Positions 27,116-36,328 of a stretch of DNA of 46,076 nucleotides are shown piece after piece. Under the pieces are notes generated by a model, which had not been told where the DNA came from, made no database searches, and was given only the letters and a program-made list of their open reading frames with translations. How positions within the stretch are numbered: the first letter of the stretch is position 1; every line of letters starts with the position of its first letter. Source of the stretch: CAZGMJ01 sp964649005 (lineage in GTDB: Bacteria; Planctomycetota; Phycisphaerae; Sedimentisphaerales; Anaerobacaceae); contig CAZYMD010000006.1 of the NCBI GenBank assembly GCA_964649005.1, forward strand, positions 1-46,076, in the 5' to 3' direction. The position numbers and the translations under genes were made by a program.

Positions 27116-28249
27116 ATGAGAGCAGACAAGGACACGGACGATGTGTGCGTCCATAGAGCATCTTCACCGGGCCTGGATGTCATAACGCTTGACAGAAGGT
27201 CCTATAAGGAATACTTCATCACAGCCACACCCAATAACGGAGAATCAGTCCAATCTTTGTTTCAAAGGGCTGCTGATTCAGTTCGCGCCAACAACGCACA
27301 GGTGATTTCACAAGAGGTATTCGGCATATCGGATGAGGATGGGACGAACCTGGAAATGCTCCAAGAGATTCTGGGCGGGATCGATGCGCCGGTTACATGG
27401 ATCCAGGATGGACATGAAAAAAACCTGTTCGGAACCCATCTGTGGGCCGTTTCTGGATTGACTATCAGGCCGGTAAAGATTGGTGAGAGAGTAGTGGGTA
27501 GTCTGTTTGAGGATGATTACGCCCAGTATTGCAGGTTAGGCGGGCTGCTTCCAAGCGATGCCCGGCAGTCTCGGAGCGAGCAGGCCAGCGAGGTGTTCGA
27601 ACAGATGGATTCAGTTTTGCAAAACAACGGCATGGAGTTTGGGCATGTTGTTCGAACCTGGTTCTACAACTACAACATTCTTGATTGGTATGGAGATTTC
27701 AACAGGGTGCGCGATGCATTCTTCCAGAAGAAACATGTCTATGAGGGACTACTTCCTGCAAGCACCGGGGTAGGAGGTCGCAATACCGCCGGGATGGCGC
27801 TTGCGGGCGGGCTGTTTGCGATGAAACCCAAGATTGAAGGTGTGAGCGCGTTTACAGTGCGTTCGCCTCTTCAGGATTCGGCCACACAGTACGGCAGTTC
27901 GTTCAGCCGGGCGGTGGAGGTTGATTTTCCCGACCATCGGCGGCTCTGGGTATCTGGTTCGGCCAGCATAGAGGCCAGCGGCAAGACCGCGCATGTTGGC
28001 AATCCGAAAAAGCAGGTGAGGCTAACTATGGAGGTCGTGCATGCGATTCTTAAGTCGCGTGACATGGGCTGGGCTGATACCACGCGTGCGCTGGCCTACT
28101 TCAAGTACGCCGAAGACTCCCCTAATTTCGAGGAGTTTCGCACGGAATTCAAGCTTCCACGGTTTCCGGTCGTGGTAGTACAGAACGATGTCTGCCGAGA
28201 TGAGCTTTTATTCGAGATTGAGGTGGACGCAGTGCGACCTAACAAGTGA
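27116..28249 (+). CDS. Rid/chorismatase-like superfamily protein
   Basis: A 377-residue cytoplasmic protein with AAGGA upstream of the ATG at 27116. Segments such as VVRTWFYNYNILDWYGDFNRVRD, FFQKKHVYEGLLPASTGVGG and RLWVSGSASIEASGKTAHVG give the pattern of the trimeric Rid fold as used in FkbO/Hyg5/XanB2 chorismatases, formerly called pteridine-dependent dioxygenase-like. The length, about twice a single RidA, fits that subfamily. Whether chorismate is the substrate is unproven. It lies 220 bp before the heme-protein operon on the same strand, which could be chance; no chorismate pathway gene is adjacent. Confidence 0.6.
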   Translation: MRADKDTDDVCVHRASSPGLDVITLDRRSYKEYFITATPNNGESVQSLFQRAADSVRANNAQVISQEVFGISDEDGTNLEMLQEILGGIDAPVTWIQDGHEKNLFGTHLWAVSGLTIRPVKIGERVVGSLFEDDYAQYCRLGGLLPSDARQSRSEQASEVFEQMDSVLQNNGMEFGHVVRTWFYNYNILDWYGDFNRVRDAFFQKKHVYEGLLPASTGVGGRNTAGMALAGGLFAMKPKIEGVSAFTVRSPLQDSATQYGSSFSRAVEVDFPDHRRLWVSGSASIEASGKTAHVGNPKKQVRLTMEVVHAILKSRDMGWADTTRALAYFKYAEDSPNFEEFRTEFKLPRFPVVVVQNDVCRDELLFEIEVDAVRPNK

Positions 28250-28297
28250 ATTATGACATGCAAGCAGGAGTATGCGATTAAGAGTGTAGGGTTTCGG

Positions 28298-28327
28298 TTG
28301 CTTTATACTATATATTCCTGTTAAAAT
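28298..28327 (+). promoter_or_regulatory. candidate promoter of the heme-protein operon
   Basis: TTGCTT at 28298-28303, an 18-bp spacer and TAAAAT at 28322-28327, about 145 bp before the TTG start at 28471. A moderate match, in the only AT-rich part of the 220-bp gap. Confidence 0.3.
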
Positions 28328-28470
28328 AGGTAGCGATATTAGAAGTTAGTTCTTTGTTGTTGTTTCGATGATGATTGAACTGCGTTTCCCGCCTCGCGGC
28401 AAAGGCATGGGAAAGGCGTGCCGTCGAAAAAGGTGAAGGCTTTTTCCAGATTATTGGAGAAGGAGGTCTG

Positions 28471-30516
28471 TTGGGCAGGACTCGACTTTCATATCTCGTA
28501 CATGGCTGGATACGCACCACAGGCCCCGTCTTTCTTTTCCTTTTGCTAACTTTTTTTGGGACAGCCAAGCCAGCAGCAGCTAAAAATGTCGAATTGCCGG
28601 CCTTTCAAGGTACGCATATCGAATATCCTGTCGTCCTCACACAGCTTCCGGCCAGGACTGAAGCCGAACTGGGCGGGCCCATAGCTAACGGTATGCTGCG
28701 GGCGAATTATGGAGACGGTGCACGCATAGCCGTATTGTATCCCGATTTGTCCACGAAAGTCCTTAGTGATGGTTTCCATAGCGCATGCGATCCGGATGTC
28801 TCATTCGACGCCAAACACATCCTCTTCACGGCAAAGAAGAATGCCACAGACAACTGGAATATATTCGAGATGGGCGTGGATGGCTCGAATGTGAGGCAAA
28901 TCACCAACGGTGACCAGGATCATCGCAGTCCGGGATACCAAGCCACGCTGTATACAATCGTATCCGACAAGCCGTGGTATCAGTTGACATACGTTGGATC
29001 GGAAAAAGACGCAGTAAACGAATACGGCATAGGTCCCGCCACCAGCCTGTATTCATGCAAGCTTGATGGTTCGGCTGTGCGACGTTTAACGTTCAACCTT
29101 TCGAGCGACATGGACCCGTTTATTATGCAGGACGGGCGGGTGCTGCTTGCGAGCTGGCAGCGATCCGGTTTGGATCGTGGACTTTTCGGGCGAGTCAGTC
29201 TTTTCGGTATAAACATCGACGGCGCAGACTATGCGGCCTTCTGCGGCGAGCAGGGTAAACGAATCAAACACATGCCATGTACAACGACGAAAGGTTTGGC
29301 CGTATTCGTTGAGGCTGAGAGAATTCCATGGGATGGAGCGGGGGCATTAGGGTGCGTGAGTCTGCGCAGGCCCCTTCACCATTATCGCGCTATTACGAAA
29401 AAGGAGGATGGTCTGTTTCATTCGCCATCGGGTTTGCCTGATGGGAGTATTCTCGTTTCTCGAAGGTCGGCAGATGGTGGGGACACACACGGTCTCTACA
29501 GATTTGATCCCAAAACAGGTCATAGTGAACCGATCTTCGACAGTCCGGACTACCATGAAATACAGGCCAGAGTGATACATCCACGCGAGGAGCCCGATGG
29601 TCGGTCGAGTGTGGTCACGGAAAAAGATCCCAACGGTAAGCTCTATTGCCTGAGCGTTAATATCTCAGATATGGCGCATCTTGGATGGTCGCCGGCGGGG
29701 ATGGTGAAAAGACTGCGGATTCTCGAAGGGATTCCTCTGACAAAAGATGCAGTTGGAAGCAATGGTCGAGCGAGTGGACATTGGCATAATGGGATTCCTC
29801 CTTTGGCACAAAGGCGAGTCCTGGGTGAAATTGACCTCAATCCGGACGGTTCATTCAACGTTGAGGTTCCGGCAAACGTCCCGATAGAGCTTCAAACTCT
29901 CGATGCCGACGGTATGGCTCTGCGGAGTTGCAGTTGGATTTGGGCGAAGAATCACGAGCCAAGGGGCTGTATCGGATGTCACGAGGATGGGGAGCTGACT
30001 CCTGAGAATGAGTTGGTTAATGCTGTTACTCGATCTTCGATCAAGCTGACATTGCCGCCGGAGCGAAGACGAACCGTGGATTTCGGACGGGACGTGATGC
30101 CTATCATTGCCAGGAAATGTGCGCAATGCCACGACAAGTCTGATGCGCCCATTAGGCTGAACAGCGATATGTCCCCTGTTTCAGTCTCCGACGGCAAGTC
30201 ACATTTCAATCGCAGCTATATGAACCTTCTCGCCGTGGGGAGTAAACCGGGACAAGGTAAATACGTTCACCCCGGAAAAGCCAGGACCAGTCCGCTCATA
30301 TGGCACCTCTTCGGGCGCAATACGTCGAGGCAGTGGGACGGGGATGCCTGCCAACGGAAGGCGCCAAAGATACCCGCAGACGGTCCAGTGACATTGACTG
30401 AGGACGAGAAACGGACTTTTGTGGAATGGATCGATATGGGAGCGCTCTGGGACGGGATTCCAAGGGTGAATAAGAAGAGTGAGGATGATGATCAAGCTGG
30501 AGGAAGTCAACAGTGA
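28471..30516 (+). CDS. HzsA-related exported diheme protein
   Basis: About 681 residues from a TTG at 28471, taken as the start because AGGAGG at 28461-28466 precedes it and a signal peptide follows (GPVFLFLLLTFFGTAKPAAA). The N-terminal 350 residues show TolB/WD40-like propeller strands (DVSFDAKHILFTAKKN, NIFEMGVDGSNVRQITNG). A middle domain then carries the first heme site, CIGCH at residues 500-504, and the end carries CAQCH at 550-554 inside a Planctomycete-cytochrome-like DVMPIIARKC segment. Propeller, middle domain with one heme and C-terminal domain with another is the layout of the hydrazine synthase alpha subunit. Many such HzsA-related proteins exist in non-anammox planctomycetes, so the reaction is unknown. 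It overlaps the next gene by 4 bp (GTGA). Confidence 0.8.
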   Translation: MGRTRLSYLVHGWIRTTGPVFLFLLLTFFGTAKPAAAKNVELPAFQGTHIEYPVVLTQLPARTEAELGGPIANGMLRANYGDGARIAVLYPDLSTKVLSDGFHSACDPDVSFDAKHILFTAKKNATDNWNIFEMGVDGSNVRQITNGDQDHRSPGYQATLYTIVSDKPWYQLTYVGSEKDAVNEYGIGPATSLYSCKLDGSAVRRLTFNLSSDMDPFIMQDGRVLLASWQRSGLDRGLFGRVSLFGINIDGADYAAFCGEQGKRIKHMPCTTTKGLAVFVEAERIPWDGAGALGCVSLRRPLHHYRAITKKEDGLFHSPSGLPDGSILVSRRSADGGDTHGLYRFDPKTGHSEPIFDSPDYHEIQARVIHPREEPDGRSSVVTEKDPNGKLYCLSVNISDMAHLGWSPAGMVKRLRILEGIPLTKDAVGSNGRASGHWHNGIPPLAQRRVLGEIDLNPDGSFNVEVPANVPIELQTLDADGMALRSCSWIWAKNHEPRGCIGCHEDGELTPENELVNAVTRSSIKLTLPPERRRTVDFGRDVMPIIARKCAQCHDKSDAPIRLNSDMSPVSVSDGKSHFNRSYMNLLAVGSKPGQGKYVHPGKARTSPLIWHLFGRNTSRQWDGDACQRKAPKIPADGPVTLTEDEKRTFVEWIDMGALWDGIPRVNKKSEDDDQAGGSQQ

Positions 30517-32138
30517 GTCTACTCGGATTACTGACATTATTGACAGCGACACAGATGATGGCGGCTCCAAATGCGCCGGATGGCTTGCCGGTTTTTACCG
30601 ATGTTACAAAGGAAGCCGGGATTAATGCGAAACACAGCTACGGCGATTTCGAACTCAGCAATATCGTCGAGGGAACCGGAGCAGGCGGAATGTTCTTCGA
30701 TTATGACGGAGACGGCTGGCTCGACATCTATCTTCCCAACGGCTGCTGGTTAAAGAACGTGAACGACAATCGAGGACGACAGCTAAGAGGAAAGCTCACC
30801 AATCACTTATTCAAAAACAACGGCAACGGGACATTCTCCGATGTCACCAAGAAAGCGGGCGTAGGCGATGAAGGTTATGGCGTAGGCTGTTCTGCCGCTG
30901 ATTTTGACAATGATGGGGACCTGGATCTTTATGTTCTGAACTACGGGCCCAACGTCCTCTACCGCAACAACGGCGATGGCACATTCACCGATATTTCAAG
31001 AGCCTCCGGTCTGGCCGATCCACACTGGAGCCTTTCGGCCCCCTGGTTCGATTACGATGGAGACGACGACCTCGATGTCTACGTGGCGAATTATCTCGAA
31101 TATGACAGCGGCAAATTCCGATCGTTCTATGCGGCGGCGGGCTATCCGGGACCGCTAAGCTATAGCGGACAGCCCGACGCTCTGTATCGCAACAACGGCG
31201 ACGGCACCTTTACGGATGTAACCAAACAGACAGGCATGACCGCACCTGAAGGACGAGCGATGAGCGCGACGGTCTCTGATCTGGACAACGACGGTCTGCT
31301 TGATATCTACGTGACCAACGACGGGATGGAAAACTACTTCTTCAGGAACAAGGGCGACGGAATATTCGAGAGCGAAGGCTTGATGATGGGTATGGCTTTC
31401 GGAGAAGGCGGCCAGGGTGTCTCTTCAATGGGACCGGCGGTGGGTGACGTAGACCGCGACGGTCTTCTCGACATTTACATACCTGACATGGGATACGGTT
31501 GCCTGTTGATGAACCAAAAGGATTACTTCGAAGATCGCACGGCACAATCGAATCTGGCCGTCGTCAGCGGTCAATACACAGGCTGGGGCGGTACTCTATT
31601 CGACTACGATTGCGACGGCTATCTCGATATTTTCGTGTCGAACGGCAACGCACACCACGAGTATACGGAAGAGGACGTACTGTTTCGCAACGACGGCAAG
31701 GGAAACTTCGTTGATGTGGCTGATAAATCGGGCGCCTATTTCAGAGATAAGTACGTCGGTCGCGGCTCAACTTTCGGTGACTACGATAATGACGGCGATC
31801 TCGATCTTCTCGTGATAAACCTCAATGACAGCCCAAAACTTCTGCGTAACGACGGGGGCAATCGAAATAACTGGCTTATGATCGAGGCGAAACTGCCCGG
31901 CGGCAAGCGCGATGCAATCGGCGCACGAATCACCGTCACGGCAGGCTCTCTTATACAGATACAGGATTTGATTCCTGTTACGGGTTATCTATCACAGGCC
32001 GACCACAGACGCCATTTCGGATTGGGCAAGGCCGAGAAGGCGGATGTCGTTGAAATTCGATGGCCAAATCGGCGGATTACCAGGCTCTCGGATGTGAAAG
32101 CGAATCAGGTCCTCAGGATTACACAGGAATCTCAATAA
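30513..32138 (+). CDS. CRTAC1-family protein (FG-GAP propeller plus ASPIC/UnbV), first copy
   Basis: A 541-residue exported protein starting at a GTG that overlaps the stop of the upstream gene, with GGAGG nine bases before. After a short signal (LLGLLTLLTATQMMA) comes FTDVTKEAGI and then seven calcium-loop repeats of the DxDxDG type, for example DYDGDGWLDIY, DFDNDGDLDLY and DVDRDGLLDIY, fitting a seven-bladed integrin-like propeller. The C-terminus is ASPIC/UnbV (RDAIGARITVTAG, SQADHRRHFGLGKAE, IRWPN). Such proteins are exported and often surface-bound; their exact role is unknown. It is translationally coupled to the HzsA-related gene and 15 bp before the decaheme gene. Confidence 0.9.
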   Translation: MSLLGLLTLLTATQMMAAPNAPDGLPVFTDVTKEAGINAKHSYGDFELSNIVEGTGAGGMFFDYDGDGWLDIYLPNGCWLKNVNDNRGRQLRGKLTNHLFKNNGNGTFSDVTKKAGVGDEGYGVGCSAADFDNDGDLDLYVLNYGPNVLYRNNGDGTFTDISRASGLADPHWSLSAPWFDYDGDDDLDVYVANYLEYDSGKFRSFYAAAGYPGPLSYSGQPDALYRNNGDGTFTDVTKQTGMTAPEGRAMSATVSDLDNDGLLDIYVTNDGMENYFFRNKGDGIFESEGLMMGMAFGEGGQGVSSMGPAVGDVDRDGLLDIYIPDMGYGCLLMNQKDYFEDRTAQSNLAVVSGQYTGWGGTLFDYDCDGYLDIFVSNGNAHHEYTEEDVLFRNDGKGNFVDVADKSGAYFRDKYVGRGSTFGDYDNDGDLDLLVINLNDSPKLLRNDGGNRNNWLMIEAKLPGGKRDAIGARITVTAGSLIQIQDLIPVTGYLSQADHRRHFGLGKAEKADVVEIRWPNRRITRLSDVKANQVLRITQESQ

Positions 32139-32153
32139 ATGGAGTAACCGCCA

Positions 32154-35006
32154 ATGCGATGGTTCTGGTCAATTATCCTGGTAGTAGTATTTCTCATAGC
32201 CTTTGTCTGTGGCGCACACAATGAAGAGAAACACCCGGTCTACGTTGGAGCAAGAGTATGCGCAGGCTGCCATGATGGAAAGGGTATGGGGCATCAATTC
32301 AGCCTATGGCTGGCTTCCAAACACGCTCGGGCGTATTCAGTTCTGGCCAAGCCGGAAGCTAAAGAGATAGCCAGACTGAGCGGCATTCCACATGAACCCC
32401 AGGAAGCGTCTATGTGCCTGGGATGTCACGCAACCGGCGCGCATGTGGAAGACTGGGAAAAGGACGATTCATTCTTCACACAGGACGGCGTACAGTGTGA
32501 GAAATGTCACGGGCCCGGCAGCGAGTATATCGGCATATCCGTGATGAAAGACTCCGAAGCCGCGATGAAGGCGGGGCTGATGATGCCAAAGATGCAGGAT
32601 TGTATCAACTGCCATCAGATAAAAGGATCGCACGTTGCGGTCCACAAATTGCCCCAACTCGATATGGAAAAGGCGATGAAGCATATTGCACATCCGACTC
32701 CCAGCAACTGGAAGCTCGGCGGAAAACCGAAGCTTCCAGAGGCGGATGCTGTTGAGAAGGGAAAGCACAGCTATGTTGGAACTAATGGCTGTGCGGCCTG
32801 TCACAAGGGACCTATGATGGGTTATCAGTTCAGCAAGTGGCGAATGAGCAAACATGCGGGGGCGTATGCAACGCTGGCCAAGGCTGAGGCGTATGAAATC
32901 GCGAAAAAAGAGGGGCTCAAAAGGGATCCGCAAACCAGCCAGGATTGCCTGAAATGCCACACCACTATCTTCCATGAACCTGCCGTTGGGACCGCCCAAT
33001 CCTACATAGAGGGAGTTGGGTGCGAAGCATGTCATGGCGCAGGCAGTGAGTATTCACTGGAAGCCATTATGACCGATCCTCGCAGCGCCAAGGCGGCGGG
33101 GCTGCGGAGCGTGAATCGAGAAGTGTGTATGGGTTGTCATGAGGATGCGCACGGCAAGAAGTTCGACTTTGAAGAGGCCAAAAGAAAAATAGCTCATCCG
33201 ACAGCTAAACCTGAGGTTTCTCAGGAACTTCGCTATAAGACGCCACTGAATATGGCTATCAGCCCGGACGGCAAAGAACTCTACGTTGCCTGTGAAGCGT
33301 CCAACACGGTTATCGTAGTAGATGCCAAATCACAACAGAAAGTCGCTGAAATAGAGGCTGGTCATCACCCTACCGATGTGACCTTTAGCCCCGACGGAAA
33401 AAGGGCTTATGTAAGTAACAGGCTGGACGACACGGTTTCCGTCATAGATGTGCATTCACGAGAAATGGTCGCGACCATTGAGGTTGGCGATGAGCCACAC
33501 GGCGTGTTGACCGACACAACCGGGAAGAATTTGTATGTTCTCAACACGTCCGGGGACAGCATTTCCATTATTGACACGAAAACACTGAAGGAGCACAGGC
33601 GGTTGAGCGCAAGTCGTGGCCCGTGGTCGCTGTCGCGTTCGCCCAATGGATCGGACATTTACGTCACCAACACCCTCTCGCGGTTTGTAGAGTTTCGCTG
33701 TCCTTCCGCATCAGAGATAACTATCATCGACACAGGCGATATGATGGTTGAGGACCGCATCGTTCTACCTGCGGCCAATCTGTTGCAGGGAATCGCATGG
33801 CATCCGAGCGGAGATTTTGCGCTGGTTACATTGAATCGTACAAAGAACCTTGTTCCAATGACACGCCTTCTTCAGGGCTGGACGATAACCAACGGTCTTG
33901 GAATCGTCTGGAAAGATGGGCGGGCGGATCAAGTTTTACTCGACGAGCCAGGCCTTTGCTTCCCGGACCCGGCTGATGTGGCCATCACACCGGATGGCCG
34001 GTATGCACTGATTACGAGTTCGGGCTCAAACCGCATCGCCGTAGTTGACATACACAAGCTTATCTCCATGCTCGAATCTTCCTCCCCCTACGAACGGGAG
34101 CATGTATTTCCAAATCACCTTGGCAAGCCAACGGATTTTATCGTCGCACATATACCGACCAGGGATAGCCCGCGAGGAGTGCTTGTCAGTCCTGACGGTA
34201 ATACTGCGTTTGTGGCCAACGCCCTTGACGATTCACTGACTGTGATAGACATCAACAAGCTCGAAGCGATTAGGAGAATCGATCTCGGAGGGCCAACGGA
34301 AATAACGAAGGTGCGGCTCGGCGAACGTATCTTTCACAGCGCCAACATCACATTTCATCGCCAATTCTCCTGTCACTCGTGTCATCCCGACGGGCATATC
34401 GACGGACTCACATACGACATCGAGCCGGATGGAATCGGCATGAGTCCCGTTGATAATCGCACGCTGCGAGGGATTCTCGACACAGCCCCCTTCAAGTGGG
34501 AAGGGACAAATCCAAGTCTGCAGAGACAATGTGGTCCAAGGCTTGCGGTTTTCTTCACAAGAATCCAGCCATTCACCCCTGAGGAGCTTTCGGCGCTGGA
34601 TAATTATATCTGTACTATTCCACGCCCGCCGAACCGCTATCGGCCTCTGGGCGCGGAACTGACCGACGCTCAGCGCAGAGGCAAGCGTATGTTCGAAAGG
34701 ATGATGACTAATGACGGTCGTATTATTCCCAAAGGCAACAGATGTGTCACGTGTCATTTCCCTCCGCTGTATACCGATAGGAACCGCCACGACATAGGGA
34801 CAAAGCTCCAGCTTGACCGGGAGTCACATTTCGACACGCCTCACTTGAGCAACATTTACGATTCGGCCCCCTACCTTCATAATGGTCTCGCCGAGACGCT
34901 GGAAGAGATCTGGACGAGGTACAATCCAGATGACAAACATGGCATAACGAATGATATGACGAAGGACCAGCTTAACGATTTGATCGAGTATATTAAAACA
35001 TTGTAG
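32154..35006 (+). CDS. decaheme c-type cytochrome fused to YVTN beta-propeller and diheme peroxidase-like domain
   Basis: A 950-residue exported protein, GGAG nine bases before its ATG. After one hydrophobic segment come two tandem tetraheme modules: CxxCH at residues 36, 88, 115 and 150, and again at 213, 265, 290 and 325, offset by 175 to 177 residues and sharing GYQFSKW/GHQFSLW and CHG.GSEY. This is cytochrome c554-like. Residues about 360-715 are a YVTN propeller (ISPDGKELYVA, FSPDGKRAYVSN, VSPDGNTAFVAN). The end holds two more hemes at 740 (CHSCH) and 864 (CVTCH), with LRGILDTAPFKWEG and YLHNGLAETLEEIW, as in MauG/cytochrome c peroxidase. Propeller plus diheme end matches hydrazine synthase beta-gamma in layout. 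Ten covalent hemes are predicted. Confidence 0.9.
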   Translation: MRWFWSIILVVVFLIAFVCGAHNEEKHPVYVGARVCAGCHDGKGMGHQFSLWLASKHARAYSVLAKPEAKEIARLSGIPHEPQEASMCLGCHATGAHVEDWEKDDSFFTQDGVQCEKCHGPGSEYIGISVMKDSEAAMKAGLMMPKMQDCINCHQIKGSHVAVHKLPQLDMEKAMKHIAHPTPSNWKLGGKPKLPEADAVEKGKHSYVGTNGCAACHKGPMMGYQFSKWRMSKHAGAYATLAKAEAYEIAKKEGLKRDPQTSQDCLKCHTTIFHEPAVGTAQSYIEGVGCEACHGAGSEYSLEAIMTDPRSAKAAGLRSVNREVCMGCHEDAHGKKFDFEEAKRKIAHPTAKPEVSQELRYKTPLNMAISPDGKELYVACEASNTVIVVDAKSQQKVAEIEAGHHPTDVTFSPDGKRAYVSNRLDDTVSVIDVHSREMVATIEVGDEPHGVLTDTTGKNLYVLNTSGDSISIIDTKTLKEHRRLSASRGPWSLSRSPNGSDIYVTNTLSRFVEFRCPSASEITIIDTGDMMVEDRIVLPAANLLQGIAWHPSGDFALVTLNRTKNLVPMTRLLQGWTITNGLGIVWKDGRADQVLLDEPGLCFPDPADVAITPDGRYALITSSGSNRIAVVDIHKLISMLESSSPYEREHVFPNHLGKPTDFIVAHIPTRDSPRGVLVSPDGNTAFVANALDDSLTVIDINKLEAIRRIDLGGPTEITKVRLGERIFHSANITFHRQFSCHSCHPDGHIDGLTYDIEPDGIGMSPVDNRTLRGILDTAPFKWEGTNPSLQRQCGPRLAVFFTRIQPFTPEELSALDNYICTIPRPPNRYRPLGAELTDAQRRGKRMFERMMTNDGRIIPKGNRCVTCHFPPLYTDRNRHDIGTKLQLDRESHFDTPHLSNIYDSAPYLHNGLAETLEEIWTRYNPDDKHGITNDMTKDQLNDLIEYIKTL

Positions 35007-35035
35007 TTGCCCACTTATACACAGAGGGAACTTTG

Positions 35036-36250
35036 ATGAAATATCTGACGACACTATTGGGAATCGTTGCCGCCTTTTGGCCCTGGCAGGTACACGCTGA
35101 GAATTTGGCCAACATGACAGCCGGCACACCCAGCGTCGGCGATTCTACGCCTTGTGATAGTACAGAGCAGAAGCTGCCTTATGTATACACCAACTGGAAA
35201 CATTTCACAGTCAAAGACGGGCTCCCGAACGACCACGTTTTCGCAATCAAATCGCATGGTTCAAAGGTCTGGGTCGGCACCGAAGACGGGCTGGCATGTA
35301 TCGACAAGGCAACAGGAAAAATTAAAAGCTGGCAGGAAAAGGATGGCCTTCCCTGGCGAGTCGTTTCGGCGCTGGACGTACACCCCAAAACCGGGGAACT
35401 CTGGATAGGTTTGTTCGGCGGCGGACTCGCGCGTTTCAGTGGAGGGCGATTCGACCACTGGCACCAGTTGAACAGCGGGCTGGTTAACGACGTAGTCTAC
35501 GGCGTTGCCGTAGAGAATGACAATATATGGGCGGCTACAACCGCCGGGGCGAGCAGATACAATACGATAACCGGAGAATGGAGCATATATACCGAAAAGA
35601 ACGCACCGATGGAAGAAATCTGGAATTACGGCGTTTCCTACAATGATGGCAAGGTGTATCTGGGTATCTGGGGCAGCGGGGTTCTGGAATTCGATACAGC
35701 CACGGAAAGCTGGAAAGATTACATCGATCCGGATGGCGAGATGGAGATCGATCTTTATCGTGACGATGGCATAGTACACGTAATCACTACCGGCACAAGT
35801 TATATTGATGGCATCTTATGGGTGTCCACCTACTTCGGGATGAACCGTTACGATGGTCGCCATTGGCGAGGTTACTACGCACATGAAACCGGTCTTCCGA
35901 GCGATTTCGGCAATGCCGTGAAGGGTCGCAATGCCAATGAGGGATGGTTTGCAACCGACAAGGGAGTTGGCGTGGTTGCTGATTTCTCATCGGACACGTG
36001 GATTACATATACAATGGACCCGAAGACACACGGCGGCAAAGCAGTCGTTTCGAAAGACAAGGAAGTGCTGGAAGTTGTCGATATGCCGAAGAGCATCCCC
36101 CACAACTATGCCCTGTGGGTGGAGTTCGACGGCAACGACGTCTGGGTTGGTACTTCAAAGGGCGTCGGCTGGGGAATCGGGACCGACTACTATAAAGGAC
36201 TGAAAGCCAGAGCGGCACATCAGCATGATACAATATTAAAAAAACCATGA
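35036..36250 (+). CDS. exported Reg_prop-type beta-propeller protein
   Basis: About 404 residues with GAGGG before the ATG at 35036 and a signal peptide (LLGIVAAFWPWQVHA). At least six repeats of the two-component-regulator propeller type are visible, each built on VWVGTEDGLA-like blades: LWIGLFGGGLARF, IWAATTAGASRY, VYLGIWGSGVLEF, LWVSTYFGMNRY, GWFATDKGVGVV and VWVGTSKGVGWG. In hybrid sensors this propeller precedes a kinase, but here it stands alone without membrane or kinase domains. It probably binds a ligand or a partner protein in the periplasm. It lies 29 bp after the decaheme gene in the same operon. Confidence 0.8.
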   Translation: MKYLTTLLGIVAAFWPWQVHAENLANMTAGTPSVGDSTPCDSTEQKLPYVYTNWKHFTVKDGLPNDHVFAIKSHGSKVWVGTEDGLACIDKATGKIKSWQEKDGLPWRVVSALDVHPKTGELWIGLFGGGLARFSGGRFDHWHQLNSGLVNDVVYGVAVENDNIWAATTAGASRYNTITGEWSIYTEKNAPMEEIWNYGVSYNDGKVYLGIWGSGVLEFDTATESWKDYIDPDGEMEIDLYRDDGIVHVITTGTSYIDGILWVSTYFGMNRYDGRHWRGYYAHETGLPSDFGNAVKGRNANEGWFATDKGVGVVADFSSDTWITYTMDPKTHGGKAVVSKDKEVLEVVDMPKSIPHNYALWVEFDGNDVWVGTSKGVGWGIGTDYYKGLKARAAHQHDTILKKP

Positions 36251-36328
36251 AATCCAGCACAAATATGGTAGAATGACAGCAGATAACAGTTTTCACAATA
36301 CTGTTCGGTTATGGAGGTGGTGTCAGTT

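Noticed and set aside
28471..35006. Outright calling these genes hydrazine synthase (hzsA/hzsBC)
   Set aside because: Only domain order and heme motifs match; the active-site residues could not be verified and no other anammox gene is present.
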